In this document: piece after piece, positions 55,074 to 64,000 of the stretch | Layout: every line of letters begins with the position of its first letter | Numbering within the stretch: position 1 is the first letter of the stretch | Origin: Nannocystis sp. RBIL2 | GTDB lineage: Bacteria > Myxococcota_A > Polyangia > Nannocystales > Nannocystaceae | Assembly (NCBI RefSeq): GCF_026626745.1 | Contig: NZ_JAPNJW010000001.1 | Location: 6,046,001-6,110,000 of the forward strand | Direction: 5' to 3' | DNA: 64,000 nt | Program-made: the position numbers and the translations under genes | The notes under the pieces: generated by a model | The model's database searches: none | Seen by the model: the letters and a program-made list of their open reading frames with translations, nothing else | What the model was told of the DNA's origin: nothing

Positions 55074-56762
55074 TCACTGCACCGCGACGGGGAGCTCGAG
55101 CGTGCAGGGGGCGGAGAAGGCCAGAGAGCGCGGTCCCTCGGCGGGGACGCGCTCGAAGGTGTCGGCGTCGGCGCCGGCGAGCGAGACTCGCAGCGACGAT
55201 CCGGCCGGCAGCTCGAAGGCGATCGGTCGCAGTCGCACCTCGACTGCGCCGCCGCGGAGGCGCGCGACGCCCTCGGTGAGCAGGCTTGTCGGTCCATCGG
55301 CGAGCCTGGCCTCGAGGTAGGCGAACAGCGCGGAGTCATCGCCGTCCGCGGTGACCTGGCAGCGCAGCACCGGCGCGCCGAACACCGACAACGTCTCGGT
55401 GAGCGGCGCGTGGTCGAAGGACAACAGGCCGCGGGCCTTGGCGCGGTCGCCCGTGTCGACGGGGCGCAACAGGCCGGTGACCCAGCGGTTCATGGTGCCC
55501 GTGGTCGCCGCGAAGTCGACGTCGAGCCGTGCGTCGAGCGACGCCTCGCCGCGGACGAGCTGGCCGCCCGAGGCCAGAGAATAGGTCGTGGGCCGCGTCG
55601 CGGGCCACGCGTCCGCCACGCGCCACACCTCCGCGCCGGCGACCCAGTAGCGCCGCTTCGGCGCGGGCGGGGCGGTTCCCTTCAGGTGGCGGTCGAAGAA
55701 CGCGACGACCTCGGCGAGGTCCACCGCGGCGCCCTCGCGCGGGCCGAAGGGGCTCGCGGATGCGTCGCCCTCGTGCGTCCACGGGCCGATCACCGCCTCC
55801 GCGAGGGGCATCGACTGATCGGCCCGCAAGACCGCGTCGGCCGTGGCGGCGTCCCAGAAGCCGCCCCACAGCCCCACGGCGGCCTTCGTCTGCGCGAGCC
55901 TGTTCGCGTGCGCGGCGGGACCGACCTCGGTGACCGGCACGCCGGCGAACAGGTCGGTCGGGCCGCGCACGTCGACCACCGCGCCCGCGACGTCGGCGAC
56001 GCGTCGCGCCTCGACGAGCTCGGCGAGGGCCACACCGTCTTCGTCGCCGTCGACGGGGTGGACCCCGGTCACGATGTACTTCGCGGGCGCGGGGAAGAAG
56101 GCCGCCACGCGGTTCTTGTCGAGGCTGGCCACGTCCTCGCCCCACGCGGCGATGAACGAGGTGTTGCGCACGCCGCCGGGCGCGAGCAGCTCGTCGAGCA
56201 AGTCCCACTCGACCTCGCGGGCGAGCACCGCCCGGAGCGCGGGGTTCGTGGTCGTCGCCGACAGCAGCGCGGTGGTCCCCTCGTACGAGACGCCCGCCGC
56301 GCCGACGCGCCCGTCGCAGAACGGCTGCGCGGCGATCCACGCGATCAGCTCGCTCGCGTCGGCGACCTCGTCGCCCGACCACGGGCGCGGCCAGGTCCCG
56401 CCCGACGCGCCCGTGCCCCGGACGTCGGCGACGACGACCCCGTAGCCGGCGGCGACGAGCGCATCCACGGAGGCGTCGCGGGGGCCGATCGGCGGCACGC
56501 CGGGCTGATCGGGGAAGATCGTGGCGAAGCTCCGCCAGTAACGCGTCTGAAACAGGACGACGGGGACGCGCTCGGCCGGCATCGGCTCGGGGAGGATGAC
56601 GTCGACTGCGAGCGGCACGCCGTCGCGCATGACGACCTGCGGACGAATGACGCGGGCCGGCGGCCGCTCGGGCTGCATGGCGATCAGCACGCCCGCGGCG
56701 ATCGCGACGAGCGCCACGAGCACGCCGAGGACGAGGCCGACGATCTTGAGGACGCGCTTCAT
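55074..56762 (-). CDS. CocE/NonD-type alpha/beta hydrolase, membrane-anchored
   Basis: The 562-residue product has an N-terminal membrane anchor (VLKIVGLVLGVLVALVAIAA) and an S15/CocE hydrolase domain: VMRDGVPLAVDVILPE, VVVADVRGTGASGG, the nucleophile elbow GAAGVSYEGTTAL with Ser near residue 159, and the late GPWTHEGD near 325 carrying the catalytic His. A C-terminal jelly-roll domain follows (TYSLASGGQLVRGEASLDAR onwards). Family members hydrolyse acyl or peptide esters. It should be exported and tethered. It overlaps the TetR gene (ATGA), so it is likely the target of that regulator. Confidence 0.86.
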   Translation of the reverse strand: MKRVLKIVGLVLGVLVALVAIAAGVLIAMQPERPPARVIRPQVVMRDGVPLAVDVILPEPMPAERVPVVLFQTRYWRSFATIFPDQPGVPPIGPRDASVDALVAAGYGVVVADVRGTGASGGTWPRPWSGDEVADASELIAWIAAQPFCDGRVGAAGVSYEGTTALLSATTTNPALRAVLAREVEWDLLDELLAPGGVRNTSFIAAWGEDVASLDKNRVAAFFPAPAKYIVTGVHPVDGDEDGVALAELVEARRVADVAGAVVDVRGPTDLFAGVPVTEVGPAAHANRLAQTKAAVGLWGGFWDAATADAVLRADQSMPLAEAVIGPWTHEGDASASPFGPREGAAVDLAEVVAFFDRHLKGTAPPAPKRRYWVAGAEVWRVADAWPATRPTTYSLASGGQLVRGEASLDARLDVDFAATTGTMNRWVTGLLRPVDTGDRAKARGLLSFDHAPLTETLSVFGAPVLRCQVTADGDDSALFAYLEARLADGPTSLLTEGVARLRGGAVEVRLRPIAFELPAGSSLRVSLAGADADTFERVPAEGPRSLAFSAPCTLELPVAVQ

Positions 56763-57388
56763 GCCGACGCTCCCAGGCCGACGCCGAGGACGCCGGTGAT
56801 TTCGTGGGTCAGGCGCTCGGCCTCGTCGACGCCGAGGTCGCCGAGCAGGCCGTCGATGATCATGCGCGCGAGCCCGTAGGTGAGGGCCTGCGCGGCCAGC
56901 ATGCCGGCGCTGCGGGCGACGAGCGCGGGGCTCGACGAGCCCTGGTGGTCGCGGCCGAGCACGTCGTCCATGGTCTTCTGCGAGACTGCTGCCATCTGCT
57001 GCAGGAGCGGCGAGGCGGCGACGACCTCGGCGTGGGTGAGGGCGCGGAAGTAGCCGGGCTCCTCGACCGCGAAGCGCACGTAGGCGACGCCGCGCGCGCG
57101 CTGCTGCTCGAGCGGGTCGGCGACGCAGGCCGCCGCGGCGTCCATGCGCTCCAGCAGGCGCCGCGCGCCCTCCTCGGCGACCGCGACCAGGAGCGCTAGG
57201 CGGCTCTCGAAGTGGCGAAACGGCGCGCCCCCGGTCACGCCGAGGCGCTGGGCCAGCGCGGAAATTTTCAACGAGTCGAGGCCGCCCCTGGCCACGGCGG
57301 CGGCGGCGGCGTCGATGAGGGCGCGCCGCAGATCGCCGTGGTGGTAGGCGTCCGCGGACTTCTTCTTGAGGCGAGCCTTGGCCGGCAT
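56759..57388 (-). CDS. TetR-family transcriptional regulator
   Basis: The 209-residue product has an N-terminal TetR helix-turn-helix domain (YHHGDLRRALIDAAAAAVAR, SLKISALAQRLGVTGGAPFR, HFESRLALLVAVAEEG) and an all-helical ligand-binding C-terminal domain. Its start lies only 19-52 bases from a pair of overlapping palindromes (57407-57440), which are the probable autoregulatory operator. Because the CocE hydrolase gene is coupled downstream, the regulator probably controls a two-gene operon in response to a small molecule related to the hydrolase substrate. Confidence 0.9.
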   Translation of the reverse strand: MPAKARLKKKSADAYHHGDLRRALIDAAAAAVARGGLDSLKISALAQRLGVTGGAPFRHFESRLALLVAVAEEGARRLLERMDAAAACVADPLEQQRARGVAYVRFAVEEPGYFRALTHAEVVAASPLLQQMAAVSQKTMDDVLGRDHQGSSSPALVARSAGMLAAQALTYGLARMIIDGLLGDLGVDEAERLTHEITGVLGVGLGASA

Positions 57389-57406
57389 GGTGCGCGATAC
57401 TACCGG

Positions 57407-57440
57407 AAGTAAGTGTGACTTACTTGGCAAGTAAGTCACA
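57407..57440. promoter_or_regulatory. TetR operator: two overlapping palindromes
   Basis: TGTGACTTACTT (57414-57425) and AAGTAAGTCACA (57429-57440) form a perfect 12-base inverted repeat around GGC. It overlaps a second one, AAGTAAGT (57407-57414) against ACTTACTT (57418-57425) around GTG. The result is three AAGTAAGT half-sites at 11-base spacing, directly upstream of the TetR-family start. Confidence 0.8.
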
Positions 57441-57472
57441 AGGCATCCGCGCCGGCAACCACGTTCGGACTC

Positions 57473-57513
57473 AAAAGAAAAGCGCGCGAGGACCCGTCCT
57501 CGCGCGCTTTCTT
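57473..57513 (-). terminator. Rho-independent terminator of ettA
   Basis: AGCGCGCGAGGAC (57481-57493) pairs with GTCCTCGCGCGCT (57496-57508). Read on the minus strand, the stem is followed by TTTTCTTTT. Confidence 0.85.
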
Positions 57514-57525
57514 ACAGGCCCTCGC

Positions 57526-59205
<1,680 letters not shown>

Positions 59206-59460
59206 GCCGTGACGACTCCTGGAGCGCCCTGCGGGCGCGGGGCGGGAGGATAGCAGAGGCGCGGGCGAGCAACCGCGGCCGTGAGCGGCGGCAGGTGCGA
59301 GGTCCGGCCGGCCGCGACCGGCGCGAGCGCAGGCCCTCGCCGCTCCGGCCCCCGCCGGGGCATTTCCCGGGCCGGCGCGGCGGACCGCCGGCGCTGGGCG
59401 CGGGAGATCGCCGGGAGGGCTTGCGGCCGGGGCCGATGCGCACCCATCATCCCCGGCGAG

Positions 59461-61467
59461 ATGAGCCAGACGACGGAAGCAGAAGTGGTCAAGCCGGCGG
59501 CGCCGGTGGCGGTCGAGGTGCCGGTGGGCGTCGAGCCCGACGCGAGCAAGCGCTCCGCGCAGGCGCAGGCGCTCGCGGTCGAGACGTCGTTCAAGCGCTA
59601 CGGCATCAACCGCTGGGGCAGCGCGTTCATCCGCGCCAGCAACGAGGGCCACCTGGTGTTCGCGGCGCCCAACTCGCCGGCGGTCGACCTCTACGCGCTG
59701 TCGCAAGAGCTGGCCCGCCGCGGCATCCGCACGCCCTACGTGGTGCGCTTCCCGACGATGATCGAGAACCAGATGGGCACGCTGAAGGACGGCTTCGCCA
59801 AGGCGATCGCCGACAACAGCTACCAGGGCAAGCACATCGGCGTGTACCCGCTCAAGGTCAACCAGCGCCGCAGCGTGGTCGACACGGTGGTCAAGGCCCG
59901 CGAGAAGTTCAACTACGGCCTCGAGGCCGGCTCGAAGCCGGAGCTGCTGCTGGCGATGGCCCAGCCGCCGCTCAAGGGCTCGCTGCTGGTCTGCAACGGC
60001 TACAAGGACCGCGAGTTCATGCGCATGGCGTTCCACGCGGCCGAGCTCGGGCACCACGTGATCATCGTGCTCGAGTCGACCCGCGAGGTCCGGCGCTACC
60101 TCGACGTCTATCAGGAGCAGGACTGGACCGCGAAGCCCGAGGTCGGCATGCGCGCCAAGCTGTACAGCCGCGGCAGCGGCCGCTGGCAGAGCTCCGGCGG
60201 CGAGAGCAGCAAGTTCGGCCTGACGACCAACGAGCTGCTGGCGGTGGTGCGCGAGCTGACGGCCGCGGGGATGGTCGAGCAGCTGTCGCTGCTGCACTTC
60301 CACATCGGCTCGCAGATCACCCAGATCAAGCGCATCAAGACGGCCGTCCGCGAGGGCGCCCGCATCTACGCCGAGCTGCAGCAGCTGGCGCCGCAGCTGC
60401 GCTACCTCGACCTCGGCGGCGGCATCGGCGTCGACTACGACGGCTCGCGCACGTCGTACCCGTCGTCGGCCAACTACTCGCTCGAGGAGTACGCGTCGCA
60501 GGTGGTGTTCGAGGTGATCGAGGCCTGCCGCGAGGTGGGCGCGCGCCAGCCGACGCTGCTCACCGAGTCGGGCCGCGTGGTGGTGGCCAACCACGCGGTG
60601 ACGATCGCCGACCTCCGCGAGGTCCAGGGCGAGCTGATGCCGGTGCCCGAGCCCAGCGAGGAGGAGCACCGCCTGGTCCACGAGCTGCGCAGCACGCTCG
60701 AGAGCCTCAACATCAAGAACGTCGAGGAGTACTTCCACGACGCGATCGACTACCGCGACGAGTGCCTGCAGCTGTTCTCGCGCGGCTACCTGAGCCTGCA
60801 GGACCGCGCCAGCGCCGAGGGCCTGTTCGGACGGATCCGCAACAAGGTCAAGCAGATCGTCGAGTCGATGCCGCACCCGCCTGAGGAGATCGTCGACTTC
60901 CTCGGCAAGGCCCACCAGAAGTACCTGGTGAACTTCTCGATCTTCCAGAGCATCCCCGACGCGTGGAGCATCGACCAGGTGTTCCCGGCGGCGCCGCTGT
61001 CCCGCCACGGCGAGAAGCCGACCATCAACGCGCAGATCGTCGACATCACCTGCGACTCCGACGGCTGCGTCGAGACGTTCGCCCACCCCGACGAGAACAT
61101 GCCGTACCTGCCGCTGCACGAGCGCCGCACGCCAGACGAGAAGTACTACCTCGGGTTCTTCATGACGGGCGCCTATCAGGACAGCCTGGCGAACGTGCAC
61201 AACCTGTTCGCCCGCTGCCACGAGGTGATCCTCCGCAACCCGGACGACGACATGGTGCTGCCGGGCAGCGAGCGCGTCGAGCTCGGCGAGAACTTGACGT
61301 TCGAGATCAAGATGGGCGCGACCTGCGAGGACGTGCTGTCGTCGATGGACTTCGACGTCGAACGCATGATCCGCTGGCTCCGCGACCGCCACCTCGCGGT
61401 CGAGACGACGCTCGGCGAGTCGTGGCTGCTCGGGGTGCTGCAGAGCTACCCGTACCTGTCGCGCTGA
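59461..61467 (+). CDS. speA: Biosynthetic arginine decarboxylase
   Basis: The 668-residue product is a PLP-dependent arginine decarboxylase of the SpeA type, which makes agmatine for polyamine synthesis. It shows the PLP Lys in GVYPLKVNQRRSVVD near residue 131, LLHFHIGSQIT near 281, YLDLGGGIGVDYDGS near 320, TESGRVVVANHAV and the C-terminal VDITCDSDGCV near 534, where the Cys-Asp-Ser-Asp motif binds substrate. Length matches the family. A 40-residue N-terminal extension (KPAAPVAVEVPVGVEP) is low-complexity. It is divergent from ettA, with 255 bases between starts that hold no gene. Confidence 0.94.
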   Translation: MSQTTEAEVVKPAAPVAVEVPVGVEPDASKRSAQAQALAVETSFKRYGINRWGSAFIRASNEGHLVFAAPNSPAVDLYALSQELARRGIRTPYVVRFPTMIENQMGTLKDGFAKAIADNSYQGKHIGVYPLKVNQRRSVVDTVVKAREKFNYGLEAGSKPELLLAMAQPPLKGSLLVCNGYKDREFMRMAFHAAELGHHVIIVLESTREVRRYLDVYQEQDWTAKPEVGMRAKLYSRGSGRWQSSGGESSKFGLTTNELLAVVRELTAAGMVEQLSLLHFHIGSQITQIKRIKTAVREGARIYAELQQLAPQLRYLDLGGGIGVDYDGSRTSYPSSANYSLEEYASQVVFEVIEACREVGARQPTLLTESGRVVVANHAVTIADLREVQGELMPVPEPSEEEHRLVHELRSTLESLNIKNVEEYFHDAIDYRDECLQLFSRGYLSLQDRASAEGLFGRIRNKVKQIVESMPHPPEEIVDFLGKAHQKYLVNFSIFQSIPDAWSIDQVFPAAPLSRHGEKPTINAQIVDITCDSDGCVETFAHPDENMPYLPLHERRTPDEKYYLGFFMTGAYQDSLANVHNLFARCHEVILRNPDDDMVLPGSERVELGENLTFEIKMGATCEDVLSSMDFDVERMIRWLRDRHLAVETTLGESWLLGVLQSYPYLSR

Positions 61468-61484
61468 GGCCTCGTCTTTAAAAG

Positions 61485-61517
61485 ACGAACGCCGCGCTCG
61501 CGAGGCGCGGCGTTCGT
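61485..61517 (+). terminator. Strong hairpin after speA
   Basis: ACGAACGCCGCGC (61485-61497) and GCGCGGCGTTCGT (61505-61517) form a perfect 13-base stem with a 7-base loop, 17 bases after the stop. There is no T run, so the terminator call rests on position and stability. Confidence 0.6.
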
Positions 61518-61601
61518 CGTCGCGGGATGAATCCGAACGAGTCGTGCGTCAAGTCGGCCGCCCGGCCAGCTGCGATGCTACCGTCCCGGGCGCGAGGGGC
61601 G

Positions 61602-62096
61602 ATGAGTCATCACAGCAAGCGGGTGCGAGGCGGGTGCGCGGCGATGATCGCCGCGGTGGTGCTCGGGTGCGCGGCGGCCCCGAACGAGGAGAATGCGGCG
61701 CGCGCTTCGGCGGTGGCCATGAGCGATCGGCAGGGCGAAGACGCAGGGCGCGGGGCGCAAGCCGAAGGCGAGCGGGCTGCGGCGGCCGTGAAGGTGAGGG
61801 TCGAGGAGGATGCCGGGGCGGCCTGCGAGACGCCTTCGGGGACGGGCCGCGACGAGTACGACTCGCTGCCGATCGGCTGCGAGCGCGCGATCGCGTCGCG
61901 CGAGGAGGACGGGCGGACGATCGTGTACATCACGCCGGCGGAGGAGGGCGGGGCCCGGCCGGGCCAGTGGGTGCATTGCGCGTATCGAGATCGGCCGCCG
62001 TCGACGGCGTGCGAGGTCCTCGACATCGTCGACGGCGGGATGCTCGAGGCGAGCTGCGGCGAGGTGAAGCCCGGCTCCGCGCGCCCGCCGACGTGA
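61602..62096 (+). CDS. Small lipoprotein with four Cys in the mature domain
   Basis: The 164-residue product has a lipoprotein signal (AAMIAAVVLGC, lipobox VLGC), a charged linker of Ala, Glu, Arg and Gly, and a C-terminal domain with Cys residues in AACETPSG, LPIGCERAI, QWVHCAYRD, TACEVLDIV and EASCGEV. The ATG at 61602 is preferred because GAGGGG lies 4 bases upstream and the signal peptide then starts the protein. It is convergent with the serpin gene. The function is unknown. Confidence 0.7.
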   Translation: MSHHSKRVRGGCAAMIAAVVLGCAAAPNEENAARASAVAMSDRQGEDAGRGAQAEGERAAAAVKVRVEEDAGAACETPSGTGRDEYDSLPIGCERAIASREEDGRTIVYITPAEEGGARPGQWVHCAYRDRPPSTACEVLDIVDGGMLEASCGEVKPGSARPPT

Positions 62097-62159
62097 CGCG
62101 AGCGCGAGGACGTCGGGCGAGGCATCGGTTCGCGCTGCGTCCCCTCGCGGTCGCGTGAT

Positions 62160-63560
62160 TCAGCTCGGGTCGAGCACGCGGCCGAGCCAGAGCAGGGTGT
62201 TGGTGCCACGGTCGCGGATCGCGAACAGGAAGGGGCGGTCCGCGGCGAAGCTCTCCTCGGCGAAGAGGCCTCCGTCGCTGTCGTGGATCACGATCGCGGT
62301 GGCGGCCGCGGCCTCGACGCCCTTCTCGTCCACGCCGATGAAGGTGTTGTGATAGACGTTGTGGATCGCCATCGGCTGATCCTCCCCCGCGAGGCCCGAG
62401 AAGTCGGCGCCGAAGAGCTGGAAGGACTGCGGCATGCCGAGCGCTTCCAGGGTCGGCTTGAGCCCGAAGGCGCTGTCGAAGCTGAAGCGGGGGACCGCGA
62501 GCTCGAGGTTGGTCGGGGCCAGGCCGGCGAGCACTTCGCCCAGCTTGGCGCCGTCGAGACCCTCGACGTACGCGTCGAACGTGCCCGGCTCGGGGAGGAT
62601 GAAGACCATCGACAGCTCGCTGCCCCGCAGCGGCAGCTCGGCTGCGGCGACGCCGGCGCCCCTGAAGTGAGAGGTCGTGTCGAACACGCCGCGCATCATC
62701 GCCACCGAGACCTCGCTGGCGTCCTTGCGCGTGAACTTCACGCCGTCCACGACCTCCTCGAAGGGCTGCTCCCAGGGGGCCTTGAGGAAGAGCGCGTTGA
62801 CGAGGACGCCGGTGACCTCGGGGATGATCGACTTCGGCGGCAAGAGCTCGGTGATCCGGCCGGCGGTCTCGCCCGCGACCCACTCGTTGATGGCCAGGCG
62901 AGAACCCTCGGGGTCGCCGGCGATGTCGAGCGCGTACACGTCGCTGCCGTAGTGGACGGCGAGCACGTCGAGGAAGGGCGCGAGCCAGTCGATGTCGAGG
63001 CGCCCGAACATCTGATTGACGAGCTCGAGCCGGACCGAATCGTCGCCCTCGACCTCGCCGGACTTCGGCAGCGCGCGCTTGGCGAGGTCGAGGTCGAGGT
63101 GGTTGAACGCCGCGTGCAGGCGCGGCTTGGCGAGCGTGAAGTGGAGCACGTCGGCGATCTCGGCCTCGCTGATCGTGCGGGCGCCCTCGTAGAGCATCCC
63201 GAACGCGATCCGCAGGCTGGCCGGCGAGATGGCGCGGTTGTCCTCGCCGGCCGGCAGGGCCTTGAAGAGCTCGACGGCGAAGCTGCGCTCGTCGGCGGCC
63301 ATCGCGGCGAGCTCCTCCGCGGACAGATCCGGCGCGAGGTCCCGCGGCTTGTCCGAGCCGACAGGCTCGCCCGGCGGCTCGTTCGCCTCGCCCGTGGTCT
63401 CGGTGGTCGGCTCGTTCGTGGTCCCCTGGGTCTCGCTCGCGCCCTCGGTCTCGCTCGCACCCTCGGTCTCGCCGGGGTTTGTCCCGGTGCATGCGGGAGC
63501 GCCCAGAAGCAGGGCCAGAGTGGGTAGGACGGAGATGCGGTTCAGGGCGATGAGCGGCAT
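62160..63560 (-). CDS. Serpin (serine protease inhibitor) lipoprotein
   Basis: The 466-residue product has a lipoprotein-type signal (VLPTLALLLGAPAC), a Glu/Thr/Gly linker and a complete serpin domain: DNRAISPASLRIAFGMLYEG, VLVNALFLKAPWEQPFEEVV, SMVFILPEPGTFDAYVEGLD and the C-terminal RPFLFAIRDRGTNTLLWLGR. The reactive centre loop has the mobile hinge VDEKGVEAAAATA near residue 412, with the small residues needed for inhibition, followed by IVIHDSDGGLFAEESFAADR. Counting from the hinge Glu as P17 puts P1-P1' at Ser-Asp, in an acidic stretch. Serpins trap proteases by loop insertion. Lipid anchoring suggests surface or periplasmic defence. Confidence 0.9.
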   Translation of the reverse strand: MPLIALNRISVLPTLALLLGAPACTGTNPGETEGASETEGASETQGTTNEPTTETTGEANEPPGEPVGSDKPRDLAPDLSAEELAAMAADERSFAVELFKALPAGEDNRAISPASLRIAFGMLYEGARTISEAEIADVLHFTLAKPRLHAAFNHLDLDLAKRALPKSGEVEGDDSVRLELVNQMFGRLDIDWLAPFLDVLAVHYGSDVYALDIAGDPEGSRLAINEWVAGETAGRITELLPPKSIIPEVTGVLVNALFLKAPWEQPFEEVVDGVKFTRKDASEVSVAMMRGVFDTTSHFRGAGVAAAELPLRGSELSMVFILPEPGTFDAYVEGLDGAKLGEVLAGLAPTNLELAVPRFSFDSAFGLKPTLEALGMPQSFQLFGADFSGLAGEDQPMAIHNVYHNTFIGVDEKGVEAAAATAIVIHDSDGGLFAEESFAADRPFLFAIRDRGTNTLLWLGRVLDPS

Positions 63561-63826
63561 GCGGATCGGGAGGATGGCAAGCCTCGTGCCAGGCAAAGAA
63601 AACAACTGCCCCGAGGCGCCGCGCGCCTTTCCATGACACCGAGGCCAAAGACCCTGACACCGGGGTCACGGCGACCTCGCGCGAACTCGACTTCGACCGT
63701 CTTTGCGAAGGTCGGAGGGTGTCCTGCTCGCCCGCGACACCTCGACGTGCCCGCGAAAGAGACCGTCCGCGAATGGATGCGCGCGACCTTGGACGGGCGG
63801 CGTACGCCGCCCGGCGCGTCATGGCC
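63561..63826. other. Intergenic stretch with a 20-base palindrome
   Basis: No gene is supported here. CGGGCGGCGTACGCCGCCCG at 63794-63813 is a perfect palindrome lying just after the lectin stop and may act as its terminator. It has no T run. Confidence 0.55.
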
Positions 63827-64000
63827 TCACGGCATGAGCCATTGCTGGTTGGCGCCGTTCCAGCAGTCCCACATGACGAGGTGAGCGCCGTTGTTGGGGT
63901 CGACGCCGAGGATGTCCAGGCACTTGTTGTTCAACACGCTGCGGATCTGCCGCCCGTCCCAGTACCATTTCTGATTGGCGCCGCCCCAGCAGTCCCACAT
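63827..64000 (-). CDS. Ricin-type beta-trefoil lectin domain protein, N-terminus off the right edge
   Basis: The last 57 codons of a gene that continues beyond the window encode a partial ricin B-type lectin domain. The repeated MWDCWGGANQKWYWDG and MWDCWNGANQQWLMP carry the QxW motifs, and KCLDILGVDPNNGAHLV is the intervening subdomain. Such domains bind sugars and are common at the C-terminus of secreted hydrolases, so the missing part is probably a catalytic domain with a signal peptide. That part cannot be seen. Confidence 0.85.
   Translation of the reverse strand: MWDCWGGANQKWYWDGRQIRSVLNNKCLDILGVDPNNGAHLVMWDCWNGANQQWLMP

Overview
The window is very GC-rich, densely coding and bacterial. 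The gene content points to a myxobacterium (Myxococcota), most likely of the Nannocystis/Plesiocystis type. The evidence is many lipoproteins with Thr-rich linkers, PilZ-REC-PATAN and Roadblock signalling proteins, FHA-GGDEF, HEAT-repeat and collagen-like surface proteins, a serpin, a polysaccharide lyase and a ricin-type lectin. This placement is inferred from content; no rRNA is present. Coding-strand GC skew makes long antisense open frames, which I ignored.

Layout. 1-4.4 kb holds a membrane protein cut by the left edge, a response regulator, fur and an xseB-ispA operon. 4.5-12.9 kb is a divergent seven-gene block with four ATP-grasp ligases, two alpha/beta-hydrolase esterases and a peptidase S51/class I amidotransferase-like protein; I think this is the most likely undescribed biosynthetic system. 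13.2-25 kb holds tmRNA (ssrA), FHA-GGDEF, a lytic transglycosylase lipoprotein, a TM2-like protein, an M28 peptidase, an MMPL/RND transporter and lipoproteins. 25-34 kb holds a patatin phospholipase, dapD, a translationally coupled Roadblock signalling pair, a Fis-type HTH protein and serine acetyltransferase. 34-44.4 kb holds a DnaQ-type exonuclease, a quinone-oxidoreductase-like MDR protein, HEAT proteins, threonine aldolase, a methyltransferase, a caspase-fold candidate and an esterase. 44.4-49.7 kb is a tandem duplication of a lipoprotein plus collagen-like protein pair. 50-64 kb holds a TPR lipoprotein, an RsmB-type methyltransferase, a cytochrome P460-like lipoprotein, a PL10-type pectate lyase, a TetR-CocE hydrolase operon with a clear operator, ettA, speA, a serpin lipoprotein and a partial ricin-type lectin.

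Two features are not explained by genes. First, a dispersed family of short palindromes built on the decamer GGACATGTCC, often folding with a TTCG loop, lies in intergenic DNA, mostly between convergent genes, with degenerate copies inside several coding regions. Second, there are at least three gene remnants: a 30-residue piece of a DnaQ-like exonuclease, the C-terminus of a monothiol glutaredoxin and the tail of a local membrane protein. Several genes also carry short tandem duplications at or just after their stop codons.

Start codons were chosen from Shine-Dalgarno-like sequence, domain extent and ATGA overlaps; a number are GTG. All functional calls rest on motif recognition in the translated sequence, without database searches.
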